Origin: Paraescarpia echinospica
Lineage: Eukaryota > Annelida > Polychaeta > Sabellida > Siboglinidae
Direction: 5' to 3'
Assembly: GCA_020002185.1 (NCBI GenBank)
Contig: CM034543.1
Coordinates: forward strand, 7,302,000 to 7,365,999
Length of the DNA: 64,000 nt
Part shown: positions 40,429 to 53,600 of the stretch, piece by piece
How the letters are laid out: each line of letters opens with the position of its first letter
How positions within the stretch are numbered: the first letter of the stretch is position 1
Made by a program: the position numbers and the translations under genes
Notes under the pieces: generated by a model
Database searches by the model: none
What the model was told of the DNA's origin: nothing
Seen by the model: the letters and a program-made list of their open reading frames with translations, nothing else

Positions 40429-42077
40429 ACTGCTGTAATGCTATATTTCTTAGCAGTGTAATTGTCGTCGCTTATTCTGCGTTTTATGGGACTATATCAA
40501 GACATTGATGTTTATACTAAACAACATTAGTTCCATTGAGTGATGATGATGTAGCGGCTGTTTCGTTTACCGTCCTTGTATTTCTTCTCCCCAAATCGTG
40601 TATTTTCCGATCACAGTGGTTACCATGATGAAAGATAAACAAACGTCACATTCACATTTCACTACGATCATGTTAAAGGTAAGCTGTATGTTCCGTTTCC
40701 CGAAATCAATCACGGCGTAATTATTAAATTAACAGACAGTTTGCTAATTTGGTTGAAAATTAGAACATCGCGACAGCGTTGAACGTCAAAGAGCTTTCCA
40801 GCTTATACAAGGCAATTTGGCAGGCAATAACCTTCATTACAATATTCAGTCTAGTCATACAGGAACACTAATTAGTAAAGGTTAACAAATGAGGAGCAAA
40901 CAATGTCCCTTTAATTGGTTTTGGGATTTGTTGTGGTTCAATATTACACCACCAGACATCAAGCATTGATTCAAATGATTATCAGGAATCTTCACGTGAA
41001 TACGCGGTACGGTTAAAATACATATTCGTGTTTCTGTTCTGTTACAAGTTCTGTTACTTGAAGGGTAATTGTCGGCCCAGCAATTTACTCAAGCATCTTA
41101 CCAGATGTTATGACCAAAGTTAATTATTAATTATTCTAGTATTTAGAACACCGTGCGTGCGCGGATGGGTGGTGGGTGGGTGCCTGCATGCGTATGTATG
41201 TTATTTTGGTTATTCACACATTATACATATATTTTGACATTAAAGAATCGGATTCTCCAGTCGGTGAATAAAAGTGATAAATTATAAGTTTCACTGGTGT
41301 CAGGTCATGTCAACATCTATATTTTATGATCGTCACCAAAGTGAGAGGTGATCGCAATGGTGCAATGTCGTTGCAATCGATCACATGTACTAAAAGTAGT
41401 TCAATAGTATCGTGTCTAAATTTAATATATTATTTCGCTGCTGTCGTGATAACTTCACCTTTATGAACTTAATAAGTACTTTGTCCATTATTATTTATTA
41501 GCGCGCGTGGGCGTATGCACACATACACGCGCATCCGCACGCATGCACGCACACACACACACACACACACTGTTCTTAATATAAGGATAAATAAGTTACT
41601 CGCAAATACCTTTGAAGTATAGTATAGCGAGTATTCCAGTTTAAAAAAAAAAATGTGAATGATAATAAATACATATATCTTACCGTTAACTGTGGAATCT
41701 ACGGTAAGTTGGCGGAAAATGAAATTACCATAAGTATGAGGTTTTACAGTGAAAGAAAATATTTTCCGCGCACAGCAAGGTATATACATTCACGCTTGCA
41801 GTGCTCGGCATATTTTGAGAACTATGGAACGTCAAGAAAACTAATTGTCTGCATGTCTTGGAACAAGATCGGACGAATTACTTCAGAGCGCGAACATTGA
41901 CACAACGGGTGCACCACGCATGTTGTCACGTACGTGCCCCAAATAAGGAATCACTTCAGTCGTTAGTAAACACCTAAAATGAACTAAATTTACAGTTCGT
42001 AGCTACAGTTTGTAATATGCTCGGTCTATTCTGTGCCTAAGGCCCAAGCTATAACCACTTACACGAGAAAGAGAGAG

Positions 42078-42155
<78 letters not shown>

Positions 42156-43286
42156 CACACACACACACACACATACACGCACACACGCACACACACGCAC
42201 ACACATACCACACACACAGACACACACACGAACGCACGCACACACACGCACGCACACGCACGCACATGAACGCACACACGCACACATATGCACGCACCCC
42301 CTCACACCTAACACAAGGACACACCTTTCACCACACACCGAAGAACAACATAATAAATACATTAGAATCACTCTAAATGATGTCGCTTACGTCAATGCCG
42401 TATCAATGTCCTAGAACTCACAATAACGCGTCTTAGACTCGGTTCTTGTTGGTCGTGTTGACGCCAGCAGCCCAGGCGCCATATGTCTGAAACGACCCTT
42501 TGTGTTCTTGTGTCTTGTCTCATAACACGAAAACACTTTATCTGATGCTCGTGGCACGAGCGGAACTGGCGACGATGAAGTCAGTAGTAAATATGAAGAC
42601 AAAAGGAGCGGTCAACACGTCGATGTGACGACGCCGTGATGCCTCTGTACCCGCTGACCGCTTCCGCTAACGGGGTTAGGGCACAGTTGGACTTCCTGCT
42701 TCGTTACAGACCGATAAAAGTGCAATGTATTTTTAAGAAATGATTTTTTACAAAATTCACGTGCTCTGACATAAGTGCATTTGAGTAGTCAGAATTCTTG
42801 ATTGTAGAAGCTGTTGACAGTAAAATGGTGCATTTGTAGCTTATTTTACTAAGCGGAAGGGTATTTGGCTAGTTGACCCTTTAGCCGGATTACTGCCTGC
42901 ATCCATTCGTATTGACGGGTGTCACACATAGAGGCATTTTACGAGAGCTAGAAATATTAGATTTTGACTAAACTCGACCAGCATGAGATGATAATAACAG
43001 CAGGTGAGAAGAAATTGTTTAGGTCAGGTTTTCTTACAATCATCACACAAAACGTTAACATGGTCGCCAATGGGAAAACTAACAGTGTGCTGAGGCCTAA
43101 CAAGGATGGTGAATATAGATAGGTAGCATTAGGTACACGGCGTGGTTTCGGCATGAGAGCCAACCATCGGACGTCACAGCTGGCGAACGGCCACATTTAG
43201 TCAAGTCCGACTGAATGAGTCCGCTTGAAAATAGTTTTTGTTTGATGTGTGAATTTGTTCGAGCACTTTTACGTGGGACGTGTTGG
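40429..43286. other. non-coding stretch with compound microsatellite
   Basis: Apart from a CA run at about 41548-41570 and the (GA)n/(CA)n tract listed separately, no gene or element was recognised. Confidence 0.45.
42066..42310 (+). repeat. (GA)n then CA/GCAC compound microsatellite
   Basis: About 85 bp of nearly pure GA, switching at 42150 to acacac with interspersed gcac and tacc. Confidence 0.97.
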
Positions 43287-43527
43287 TCCAGTGAATATTG
43301 AATGTACTACTGCATTAGATCTTTCGCGGTGTGGCAGTAAGTATACGCCAGTCGCTCGCGTGTTTGCACAGTGGCTATTTTGCAGAACGCACCAATATTT
43401 CCAAATCCGTCACCAGATTGGGAAGAAATTGAGGGTTATCAAGTTTGGGTGATTTTTTTTAGAAAAACGAGGTTTGTAATTTTCACGAATTTTCCACACG
43501 AGGTCAATTAATTAATGTTTCATGCGC
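43287..43527 (-). repeat. dispersed MITE-like repeat, copy 1
   Basis: Reverse complement of 51999-52245. Shared text includes gatgaaacattaattaa, gtgtggaaaattcgtgaaa, tgataaccctcaattt, and a tactgccac-cgcg-aaagat stretch. It lies directly beside the 3' end of CR1 copy A. Confidence 0.85.
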
Positions 43528-43935
43528 TGAGAAAGTTTAAAGATTTAACAAGATTGCCACCCAGAGAATTAACTCTAGATGGCAGGTGGACAAGGAAGCC
43601 TTTTGGCTTATCGAGAGTCCAACCCTTTTTATCTACGCGTATCCCGCCCTTCTGAGGTATGTGTCGATTTTATTTTTAAACATTCACGTTACTAGCACCC
43701 ACACAATCTGCAGATAATCTGTTCCATTCATTTACAGTCCTCTGTGAGAATGAGAACTTTCTTATATATAATCTACACTGCTCCTTTACTAATGTAACTT
43801 CATGTCCTCTAGTCCTTCCATCTTTCTTAACTGAGAAAAAATATTGTTATTAATATTTTCATAATCATTCAATATTTTAAGCACTTCTAACTGATCTCTC
43901 AATCTCCTTGTCTCTAGTGTTGTTAAACCACATTC

Positions 43936-44657
43936 TTAAAGACGTGTTTTGTAACTAAGATCCCTCAGTTTTTGTATCGTTTTAGTCGCTCTCCTCTGTA
44001 CTCTTTCTAGCATATCTATGTCCTTCTTGCGATATAGCCTCCACGCTTGTATACGATATTCTAAATGAGGCCTAACTATTGTTTTGTATTGCGGTGTTAT
44101 TAGTTCTTTTTCCTTACACGCTATATTTCGCCTAATTAATCCAAGGATATAATTTCCCTTTGAAGTTGCAATTCCGCACTGTTCTGAAACCTTCAAATCA
44201 ACACTAATGGTTAATCCTTTTCTTTTACAGTACATAGTACAGTACCCCCCACTGTATATTGTACATATTCGTTCTCCTGTCCTGTGTGAAGACATTTACA
44301 TTTCCAAAAATTGAACATTTGCCACTTTTCAGACCATCTGATCAACCTGTCAAGATCATCTTGTAAGTGCTGTCTATCTCCATCTCGTTAAATGCTTCTA
44401 AACACATTTGTATCACCCGCAAATTACAGCACCCTGCTTGTTATATCATCGGCCAAATCGTTTTTAAATAGTGAGAATACTATAGATCCCAGTAATGATC
44501 CCTGAGGTACCCCACTCAAAACTGATTTACAGTTTGAAGCCTCCCCATCGACTACTACCCATTGTCTTCTGTCAGTCAACCATTTTTCTATCCAGTTAAT
44601 TATATCATTTCCTATGCCATGTGCTTTTAGTTTAAGCAGTAATCTTTGATGTGGCAC
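43936..44657 (-). pseudogene. CR1-like reverse transcriptase fragment (copy A)
   Basis: Two frames: 44424-44657 has HQRLLLKLKAHGIGNDIINW then VLSGVPQGSLLGSIVF, the RT template-grip motif. 43936-44295 has KVSEQCGIATSKGNYILGL, RPHLEYRIQAWRLYRKKDID and a QRRATKTIQKLRDLSY block typical of the CR1/jockey thumb. Confidence 0.85.
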
Positions 44658-45121
44658 TTTGTAGAAAGCTTTCTGAAAATCTAAGTAGATGATATCTACC
44701 CTCGTCTACCCACTTAGTGAAATCTTCCAAAAAACGTAACATATTTGTTAAGCATGACCTCTAGCTTAGAAACCCATGTTGAAATGGGTTTATCAAGATA
44801 TATTTAACATGAAAATCCACTTTAATTAATCTTTCTAATAATTTGCAAATCACCGATGTTAAACTCACTGTTCTGTAGTTCTCTGACTTGTTTCTCGAAC
44901 ATTTTTTTAAAATAACGGTATAATGTTTGCTTCTTTCCATTCTACATTACATAGCCTGTCAGTCCCAATTCGGCATCTGATCAGTGGTGGCCCATGATTC
45001 GGTTATACGTTTACTATGCTCTTTGTATTTAAACAATCGCATATATATCCAGCTTCAGAACAGTTTTCCAGGCTGTTCTTTGCTGATTTATTTGTGCTTT
45101 CTTTATCTATGCCTCCAGGCT

Positions 45122-45580
45122 TCTCTGTGAGTCCCCCTGCGAATTTAGTTTAAATAGATGCAACCTGTCCCACTGTCAACCAATCGCAGCAGGTTCTCTG
45201 AGAAAACTGCTGCCCCTTTCCACTTAGATGGAGGCCATCTCTCATGTACATACATTCCCTCCTAACAATGTATCCCCACAAATCTATGAATCCCATCCCC
45301 TCTTCTTCACACATCTGCTCAACTAGTGCGTTGATCGCCATCCTCTTGTTGGCCCCCCTCCTCTTAGTACTGGCAACATTCCTGAGAGAATAATCGGTTC
45401 AACTCTTGTCTTCTTTAACTTTCTCACTAACTGTCTGTACTTATGTACTACCCCAGTTGTTCTCTCCATGTCTGCATTATTTGTCCCTACGTATACTAAT
45501 ATAGACCCTCTCTTGCCATGCCCCAATACCTTCTCTACCCTTTCATGCACATGTTTTATCCGTTTTGGCTGGCGCTTCTT
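45122..45580 (-). pseudogene. CR1 ORF1 esterase-like (SGNH-type) fragment
   Basis: The minus strand reads HERVEKVLGHGKRGSILVYV, then GTNNADMERTTGVVHKYRQL, VRKLKKTRVEPIILSGMLPV and, after a frameshift, CEEEGMGFIDLWGYIVRREC and MRDGLHLSGKGQQFS. The GTNN block and the D-G-LHLS-x-KG block correspond to the conserved Gly-Asn and Asp-His blocks of SGNH/GDSL hydrolases, which are known in ORF1 of some CR1 LINEs. Its N-terminal part, with the nucleophile Ser, is missing. Confidence 0.75.
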
Positions 45581-46065
45581 TGGAAGATTTTATTTTTAAA
45601 CATATTCACGCTACTACCACCCACACAATCATCAGATAATCTGTTCCATTCATTCACAGTCCTTTGTGAAAATGAGAACTTTCTTACATCTAATCTACAC
45701 TGCTCCTTTACTAATGTAACTTCATGTCCTCTAGTCTTTCTATCTTTCTTAACTGAAAAAAACATATTTCTATCAATATTTTCATAACCATTCAACATTT
45801 TAAACACTTCTATCTGATCTCCTCTCAATCTCCTGGTATCTAGTGTTGTTAAATCACATTCTTTTAGGCGTTTTTCATAACTAAGATCCCTCAGCTTTGG
45901 TATCATTTTAGTCGCTCTCCTCCGTACTCTTTCTAGCATATCTATGTCCTTCTTGCGGTATGGCCTCCACGCTTGTATACAATATTCTAAATGAGGCCTA
46001 ACTATTATTTTGTACAGCGGTATTATTAGTTCTTTTTCTTTATATGCTATATTTCGCCTAATCAA
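45556..46065 (-). pseudogene. CR1-like RT thumb and C-terminus (copy B)
   Basis: Contains IRRNIAYKEKELIIPLYKII, RPHLEYCIQAWRPYRKKDID, RRRATKMIPKLRDLSYEKRL and NEWNRLSDDC near the end. It is separated from the palm segment by a frameshift near 46060-46110. The last 10 residues are read-through into flanking sequence. Confidence 0.85.
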
Positions 46066-46396
46066 TCCAAGGATTTGATTTCCTTTTGAAGCTGCAATGC
46101 CACACTGCTCTGAAACCTAACATGTCAGCACTAATTGTCAGCCGTAAGTCTTTTTCTTTTACCGTAGTACTTAGTACAGTTCCTCCCATTGTATATTCTA
46201 CATATTCGTTCCCATGTCCTGTGTGAAGGCATTTACATTTTCCAAAATTGAACAATATTTGCCACTTTTCAGACCATTTGATCAACCTGTCAAGATCATC
46301 TTGTAAATGCTGTCTATCTCCATCACTTTTAATCCTTCTAAACACTTTTGTATCATCTGCAAATTTCAACACCTTGCTGGCCATATCATCGTCCAA
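46058..46396 (-). pseudogene. CR1-like RT palm with F-A-D-D active site (copy B)
   Basis: Begins at DDDMASKVLKFADDTKVFRR. The FADD is the catalytic pair of Asp residues, intact here. Then LDRLIKWSEKWQILFNFGKC and KCLHTGHGNE. It is separated from the next segment upstream by two extra bases in a TATATATA run at about 46405-46412. Confidence 0.88.
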
Positions 46397-46401
46397 ATCG
46401 T

Positions 46402-47526
46402 TTATATATATATTAAGAATAATATAGGTCCCAGTACTGATCCCTGTGGAACCCCACTCAAAACTGATTTCCAGTTTGAAGCCTCCCCATCAACAACTAC
46501 CCGTTGTGTTCTGTCAATCAGCCATTTTTCTGTCCAGTTAATTATACCATTTCCTATGCCACGGTCCTTTAGTTTAAGCAATAATCTTTGATGTGGCACT
46601 TTGTTGAAAGCTTTTCGAAAATCTAAGTAGATGATATCTACTGGTGATCCATCATCTACCCACTTAGTGATATCTTCCAAAAAACATAACATATTTGTTA
46701 AGCATGACCTCGCTTTTAGAAACCCATGCTGAGATAGGTTTATCAAGTTATGTTTAACAAGAAAATCCACCATGTGATCTTTAATTAGTCTTTCTAATAA
46801 TTTACAAATCACCGATGTTAAACTAACTGGTCTGTAATTAGTTGACTTGTTTCTCAAACCTTTTTTAAATAACGGTATAATGTTTGCTTCTTTCCATTCT
46901 AAAGGAACCACTCCCTCTTCTAATGACAAGTTGAAAACTGTTGCAAGCTGTATGCTAATTTGTTCTACAATTTCTAATAGTAGTTTGGGTGGAATACCAT
47001 CCACTCCAGGTGATTTATTATCCTTCATAGCCCTAATTTTCTTAGCTACCATTTCTGGGGTTACAATTAACTGTCTTAAATAGTCTGTTTCTGCCCTCTT
47101 GAACTTAGCCTCTGGTACTGGCAGTGAACTAATGTCTTCTCTAGTAAACACTGAACTAAAATACTCATTCAGGTCTTCTGCCATTAAGAATCCTTCTGAT
47201 ATTATATTTCCAGCACTATCTTCTAGAGGACCGACTTTATCCTGAACTTTCTGTTTGCTTCGAACATACGCATAAAAACTCTTGCTGTCATGTTTTATAT
47301 TACAAGCTAATTTATGTTCATAGCTTCTCTTTGAATTTATAATTTCAGCTGTAGCTTGGTTTAGTGTTTCTTTATCAATGTTGTAGTCTTCGTCATTTCC
47401 AGTACGTCTATATGACTTCCACATCATTAGTTTATACTTAATTTTTCTAATGGCTTCTTTCGATAAGTGTTTCTTTTTGGACCGTTTCCCGTGTTTTTTA
47501 AGGGAACAAATTTGACGATGATGCAT
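46402..47526 (-). pseudogene. CR1-like RT N-terminal and central part (copy B), longest intact frame
   Basis: 374 codons: RKIKYKLMMWKSYRRTGND, KSFYAYVRSKQKVQDKVGPL, MKDNKSPGVDGIPPKLL, KEANIIPLFKKGLRNKSTNY, YRPVSLTSVICKLLERLIK, QHGFLKARSCLTNMLCFLED, DIIYLDFRKAFNKVPHQRLL and SGVPQGSVLGPILFLIYI. These are RT motifs 0 to 4 in order. It is the best-preserved transposon coding sequence in the window. Confidence 0.9.
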
Positions 47527-47756
47527 TCAATTTCACTATTTAAGATATTCCAGCATTCTGTTGCTGTCTTATTTTTCAGTGTGTTATTCCAGTCTATCTT
47601 TGCTAAATATTTCCTTATGTCCTTATATTTTCCTTTGTGGAAATTTCTCCTGTACTGCTTTTTACTATTCCTTTCTGATTTTACTTTGATGGTAATGTAG
47701 GTATATGTAGATAAAAGGGTTGGACTCTCGATAAGCCAAAGGGATTCCTTGTCCAC
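47427..47756 (-). pseudogene. CR1-like linker between endonuclease and RT, fused to inverted 3' UTR
   Basis: KVKSERNSKKQYRRNFHKGK, LAKIDWNNTLKNKTATECWN and IECIIVKFVPLKN are the linker before RT. The first ~20 codons (DKESLWLIESPTLLSTYT) are the antisense reading of the plus-oriented 3' UTR, so the frame is chimeric across the inversion breakpoint near 47700. Confidence 0.8.
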
Positions 47757-47813
47757 CTGCCATCTAGAGTTAATTCTCTGGATGGCAATCTTGTTAAATC
47801 TTGTTAAATCTTG

Positions 47814-49234
<1,421 letters not shown>

Positions 49235-49560
49235 GTTGTAGATGGACCACCGTGGTAAAAGGACCATGGCGTGGTATATCGGCCACCGTGGTAAAAGGAC
49301 TATGGCGTGGTATATGGACCACCGTATGAAAAATTTTAGTGTTTATATGTTTAGTGATTTAAAAATTATAGATGTGTTTCACCAATGTCTATAAATACAA
49401 ATACAATTCTAAAAGTCAAAAATATTGTCAACAAAATTGTCAAAACAATGTTAATAACCGTAAAGATATTTAAATGCCAATTGTTGATTTATATCAGTAA
49501 TGTTTGGACGCAGTTTTTTTAATAAAGTTTTGTTTTTGTTGCAGTACGTAGGTTGTCTAC
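49235..49560 (+). repeat. dispersed repeat with GGACCACCGTGG boundary motif
   Basis: Opens with repeated palindromic pieces (ggaccaccgtggtaaaagga, atggcgtggtatat). It continues with sequence homologous to 56490-56700: tgtttagtgatttaaaa, caacaaaattgtcaaaacaa and a t-rich end before tgttgttg. Probably a degenerate mobile element. Confidence 0.7.
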
Positions 49561-50767
49561 CAATGCACACTTCTGACTAACGCAACACATTAAAAATTAT
49601 ATATTTTTTCTTATATTTTAAAATATTACACCGGACCTCATCACGTTTTAACGGGAACCGCCGTACAACGTATAGACAGGTAACGCATTTGTTAAGCATC
49701 CGCATCAGAATGCATAATTTCGGTGGAAGAGCATAGTCCTTGCAGGAGCTAGTTAGGTTGGGAAAATCAAACCCAAACTCCGTACGTTTCAAATCACATG
49801 CACGCATTCGCTCGCACGCTGGCACACGGACGAGGCATGACTACAAAAGTCGATTTTGTTCAACCACATCATGTTGATCATGTTAACGTGTAAAACCAGG
49901 CACTTGCGAAAACCATACAGAGACCAGCAGGTGATCAGATGTTTACCCGGATAGGTTCGTGTGGTTTTCACGCAACAGATTAAGGAAGTTATTTCTTCTT
50001 ATAGGACGCTTTTTCAAACACACCAACAACGTTTCTGCCAAGGCCAAGCCGAAAGGTACGCAGCAAATTGTTACTGCGTTCAGAAATAACCGACATGGCG
50101 TTGAGAACATTGATTTTGGCTGTGTGAAAAACAACGTTGAGCGGATCTTTGCCAAGAACACGCCTATATGAGACAGGCATTGCGTGATGGTTCAGCTGAT
50201 TACGGTAATTATGAAGCCATTTGTTCTTCGTTCGGTCACGATATCCTATCCGAATCACTCAGAAAGAAGAACATCGCCTCTTCTATGACGTCAGTGTTGA
50301 CAACGCGTGAAGGCGATGGGGACACAGCAACGTGACTGACGTAAAGCGTACGGCATGACGCTGCAAAACACGTTACAATGTCTGCAGTTTGTTCTACTTG
50401 AATATGCATAGTTAATGGGCCCGTGTGCCAGTAAGTAATGGCATATTAAATTAACTGCAAGTGCCGTTATAGCGGGTCTATGTAAAAAGGACAAATACAC
50501 ATGTGTTGTTGACGTTTATCATGCTGTTTTTCTCAAACTGATCATTCAACATCGATATTCATTAAACAAATATTGAATACTGAAACAAAGCAAAGCAAAA
50601 CGTTACTAATAACATCGTGCCTTCTAATATTCGTCGCTCAAGCGTTCACGCATATACTATCTCAATTTGTTTTGGGAGAATTAAGCCACACTGTATTTAA
50701 TACGCGAAATTGTTTGTTTTATAATTTCACAATTGGAATCACAACGTTGTCGTCAGATAGGCCTAGG
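49561..50767. other. non-coding stretch
   Basis: Open frames of 60-89 codons on both strands around 49960-50260 overlap each other and have no recognisable family. Nothing was called. Confidence 0.4.
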
Positions 50768-50895
50768 CCTACTCTATTATTGAGTGAACTGGGCAATGTG
50801 GAGTAAACGAAATTACCGAAGCTTCGAAACAGCAATAGGCCTAGGAGAATTCGAACGCCAGTCATTTCTGTTGCGACTCCGATGTTCCAACCGTA
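50768..50895 (-). mobile_element. tRNA-derived SINE fragment
   Basis: Contains attgagtgaactgggcaatg, tggagtaaacgaa and gagaattcgaac, which match the body and B-box region of the SINE at 421-757 in the same orientation (tgagtgaactggagcaacg, gattcgaacccg). The tail is missing. Confidence 0.6.
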
Positions 50896-51998
50896 AAGGA
50901 ACTTTATCTGTTTCTCGTTTTGTATTATTAATTACTATAATGTTTTAAGTCTGGAGTAAATATATTGAATGTATAAATTATATTGCCCGCCAAATTGCGC
51001 TTAAGCACGATGCATTGTTAGCCAATTTAAACCTGGACAATTAATAAAACGTTCAGATTATGAACACGTCTATTGACAATACAACGGACGCCGGTTAGTT
51101 TAACCGCAATATTCTTTGTTCAGCGCGGTCGAGATTTGCCCACATCCCAGACAACCAATTCAGCTAAATGTCTGTTAATAATTACTAACATTGCTGATTC
51201 TGGAACACGGAACAAACATCTAGCCCATAGCGAATCCAGGTAGTTGATACTCAGCTGTATAGTATGTGTACAATCAGTTTCATAAAAATGCGTCCATAAT
51301 TATCTGGAGAAATGTCTTTAGTCGTCACATCTGGTACTTGGGGAAGCCAATTGCCGGCCGAACGAAACTTTGCACCGTTATTCGGAGGTGGGGGTGGGGT
51401 GGGGGTAAATGCAGACATGGGCTGATCTGGTGTGAAGCTATTTTTACCCTTCGTAGAATCACCGTTCGAAGATTTTGTTCGCACTACGTATGCTAATACT
51501 CAGTACATAATACATTATATAACTTAACACAGTTACATGAATTAAATTTACGAAAAAGGAAACAACACCATTATAATTATATTTAACACATCTATTTAGT
51601 CTACACAATTAACAATCGCCTAAACATTTGGTTTAGCCCAGTATTATCCTGCAACGTAACAATTACCGCGGTTATCGCGAGTAAACATGACGTTGTACAA
51701 ACTGGCGTAGCGACAGACATGAAATAATCGGAAGTGGCGCCTTTTGTAATCAACACGTACACAAAAATTACTTGACGTATGACATGTCAGGACGTCGCCA
51801 CGTGTGACCTAGACAGCAGAAATGCAGCCTTTGTGGCAACGCATCGATCCATACGATGATTCCACTTTCAATATCAAGGACACCGGAAACGCTGGGAACA
51901 GTGATGAAACCACAATATATTTTACACAGGCGATCAGTAAACCTACCTTGTGCTGAGCAGATAATTTAACAATATATTTTCTTTAAGCTTTCTCAACA
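50896..51998. other. non-coding stretch
   Basis: Nothing recognised. Confidence 0.4.
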
Positions 51999-52350
51999 GA
52001 TGAAACATTAATTAACTAACCGGGTGTGGAAAATTCGTGAAATGTCATACCTCGTTTTTTTTTCTCAGAAAAAAATCCACCCAAATCTGATAACCCTCAA
52101 TTTCGTCTAAATGTGGTTACATTTAATTTTTAAATATTGGCGTGTTTTGCAAAATAGTCACTTTGCGAAAAAGTGAGCAACCAGCATCTATTTACTGCCA
52201 CCGCGTGAAAGATATAATGCAGTAGTATATTAAATATTCACTGAAACAAATCGTCCCATGCACAATGCAGGAAACAATTCACACATCACCCCCAGTCGTC
52301 ATATACTTAGAGAATCTTTCAGTGGCGGACATACACTAAATGTGGTCTGT
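51999..52350 (+). repeat. dispersed MITE-like repeat, copy 2
   Basis: Inverted partner of 43287-43527 and relative of the right half of the element at 32816-33085. It shares gtgtggaaaattcgtgaaat, ttcacacatcac and the terminal aatgtggtct. Confidence 0.8.
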
Positions 52351-53349
52351 GGCCAACATTATTTACACCAATTGCATTGTATTACTACACCCGGACATTG
52401 CACTATTGCCCCCGGGCATCGCCGGTCACCTTCTTGTTATTAATACTAAAATCAACTAACAATCATTTATGCAAACCACAGTAACGTGTAACACTATAAC
52501 ACGGGTTTCTTTTAAAAGCCTTTTGGACGTTTAGCGGAGCGACATATACATTAAATTTGTCTTATGCTCGGCGGACCTACGTTGAACTACTTCGTACATC
52601 AGTAGTTCCACTGTGACGTCATCATGCACGCTTCAGTGAACATATAGGCTACGATTTCTTTTCGTGAAAACCGATTTGCACTCGACAAGATTTATTCGAA
52701 GTGTGCGATGAATAGTCAGCCGGACCACCTTAAGCTGCCTCGCGTGGGAATCTTCGCCGATTGTTCGCGTTGACGTCAAGACTAATCTTTAGCCATTGCT
52801 TGGATAGGCAACTCACGTCCTGGCGTGACATGGGTGTTAAATAACCCAAAACTAACACGGCGTACACAAGTCCTATACAACGCACGCAGTATGGCGAGAC
52901 ATGTCGTGGCAACTGAGCTCACGAAACAGACGATAAAAAGAAAACCAGCGTGAGTCCGTGGAATCGTGGGTTATAACAACAACGGTGTTTCATAAGACCT
53001 GCCTGAATAATGTTTGTGTTTCCGGTTAACCGTTGCCCGACCGACCCTGTTAAACGTAGGTCGTCACCCTGTAAAAATCAAAGAACAAGAAAAAACAGAA
53101 ATCTTTGCCGTCCGACTCAATCTCTAGCAGTGAGGAGGGTGCTGGTGCACATTTTTCGTCGCTGCGCCGCTGTAACTTCAGATTCTCCGCTCTCTCGGCT
53201 GTCAGTGAACTCATGACATCCTAACAAACACGAAGGATGGTCATTAAAAAATAACTTTTTTTCTGTTGTCAATTTACCTTCTCCACCTTCTCTCCGCTGT
53301 CTCCGCTGAAATGACATCCGAAGACGAAAAATTGTTGCCACCACGCCGC
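52351..53349. other. non-coding stretch
   Basis: Nothing recognised. Confidence 0.4.
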
Positions 53350-53600
53350 CTATTACTGGGACGGGGGGGGGGTCAGAAAACAATATGTATATCCTCCAAT
53401 TGCACACACCTTTCACAGTGAACAAAATACACACTAATCGTCTCATCAAATTTACATTTCCACCCGCCATTGACACTCGCCACAAAAACAAACATTCACG
53501 CTCACATTTAATGGGGGGGCAGAACCATATGTCTGCCCCCAGAGAAATGCCAGGGGGCAGCTGCCCCCCTGTTCCCGCATCTATGATATCTGGCTGTTAA
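53350..53600. repeat. probable transposon terminus with G/C-run hairpins
   Basis: A poly-G run (53361-53372) is followed by gtcagaaaacaatatgtata. Near 53512-53570, gggggcag...ctgccccc pairs and a palindrome agggggcagctgccccc can fold. The end gttcccgcatctatgatat resembles common element termini. The family is unidentified. Confidence 0.4.

Larger units (their letters stand above)
43541..45583 (-). mobile_element. CR1-like LINE copy A, internally deleted
   Basis: Minus strand, from right to left: ORF1 esterase-like piece (45122-45580); ORF2 start including the endonuclease motif ITESWAT (about 45000); an abrupt jump into RT sequence at about 44943; RT middle and thumb; 3' UTR (43541-43665) ending tggcaatcttgttaaatct. 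The endonuclease and RT N-terminus have been deleted. Its RT part is collinear with 45585-46885 of copy B at high identity. Numerous frameshifts make it inactive. Confidence 0.8.
45585..47813. mobile_element. CR1-like LINE copy B with inverted 5' part (twin-priming structure)
   Basis: 45585-47700 is ORF2 in minus orientation, from just before RT (right) to the end of ORF2 (left, stopping at gattttattttt). 47700-47813 is the family's 3' UTR in plus orientation (gggttggactctcgataagc ... gatggcaatcttgttaaatc), ending in a tandem 10-bp tail. So the ORF2 segment is inverted relative to its own 3' UTR and the breakpoint lies at the ORF2/3' UTR border. This is the layout expected from twin priming during target-primed reverse transcription. 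ORF1 and the endonuclease are absent. Confidence 0.8.

Noticed and set aside
42049..42371. Minus-strand frames rich in Leu-Ser and Cys-Val
   Set aside because: Translations of (GA)n and (CA)n microsatellites. The same applies to frames at 48548-48805, 60035-60438 and 62328-62831.
43541..47813. A new TIR transposon encoding a reverse transcriptase
   Set aside because: The inverted ends are the 3' UTR of the CR1-like LINE, as shown by the solo copy at 36296-36640.
49789..50258. Several overlapping 60-89 codon frames on both strands
   Set aside because: Mutually overlapping and without recognisable domains.
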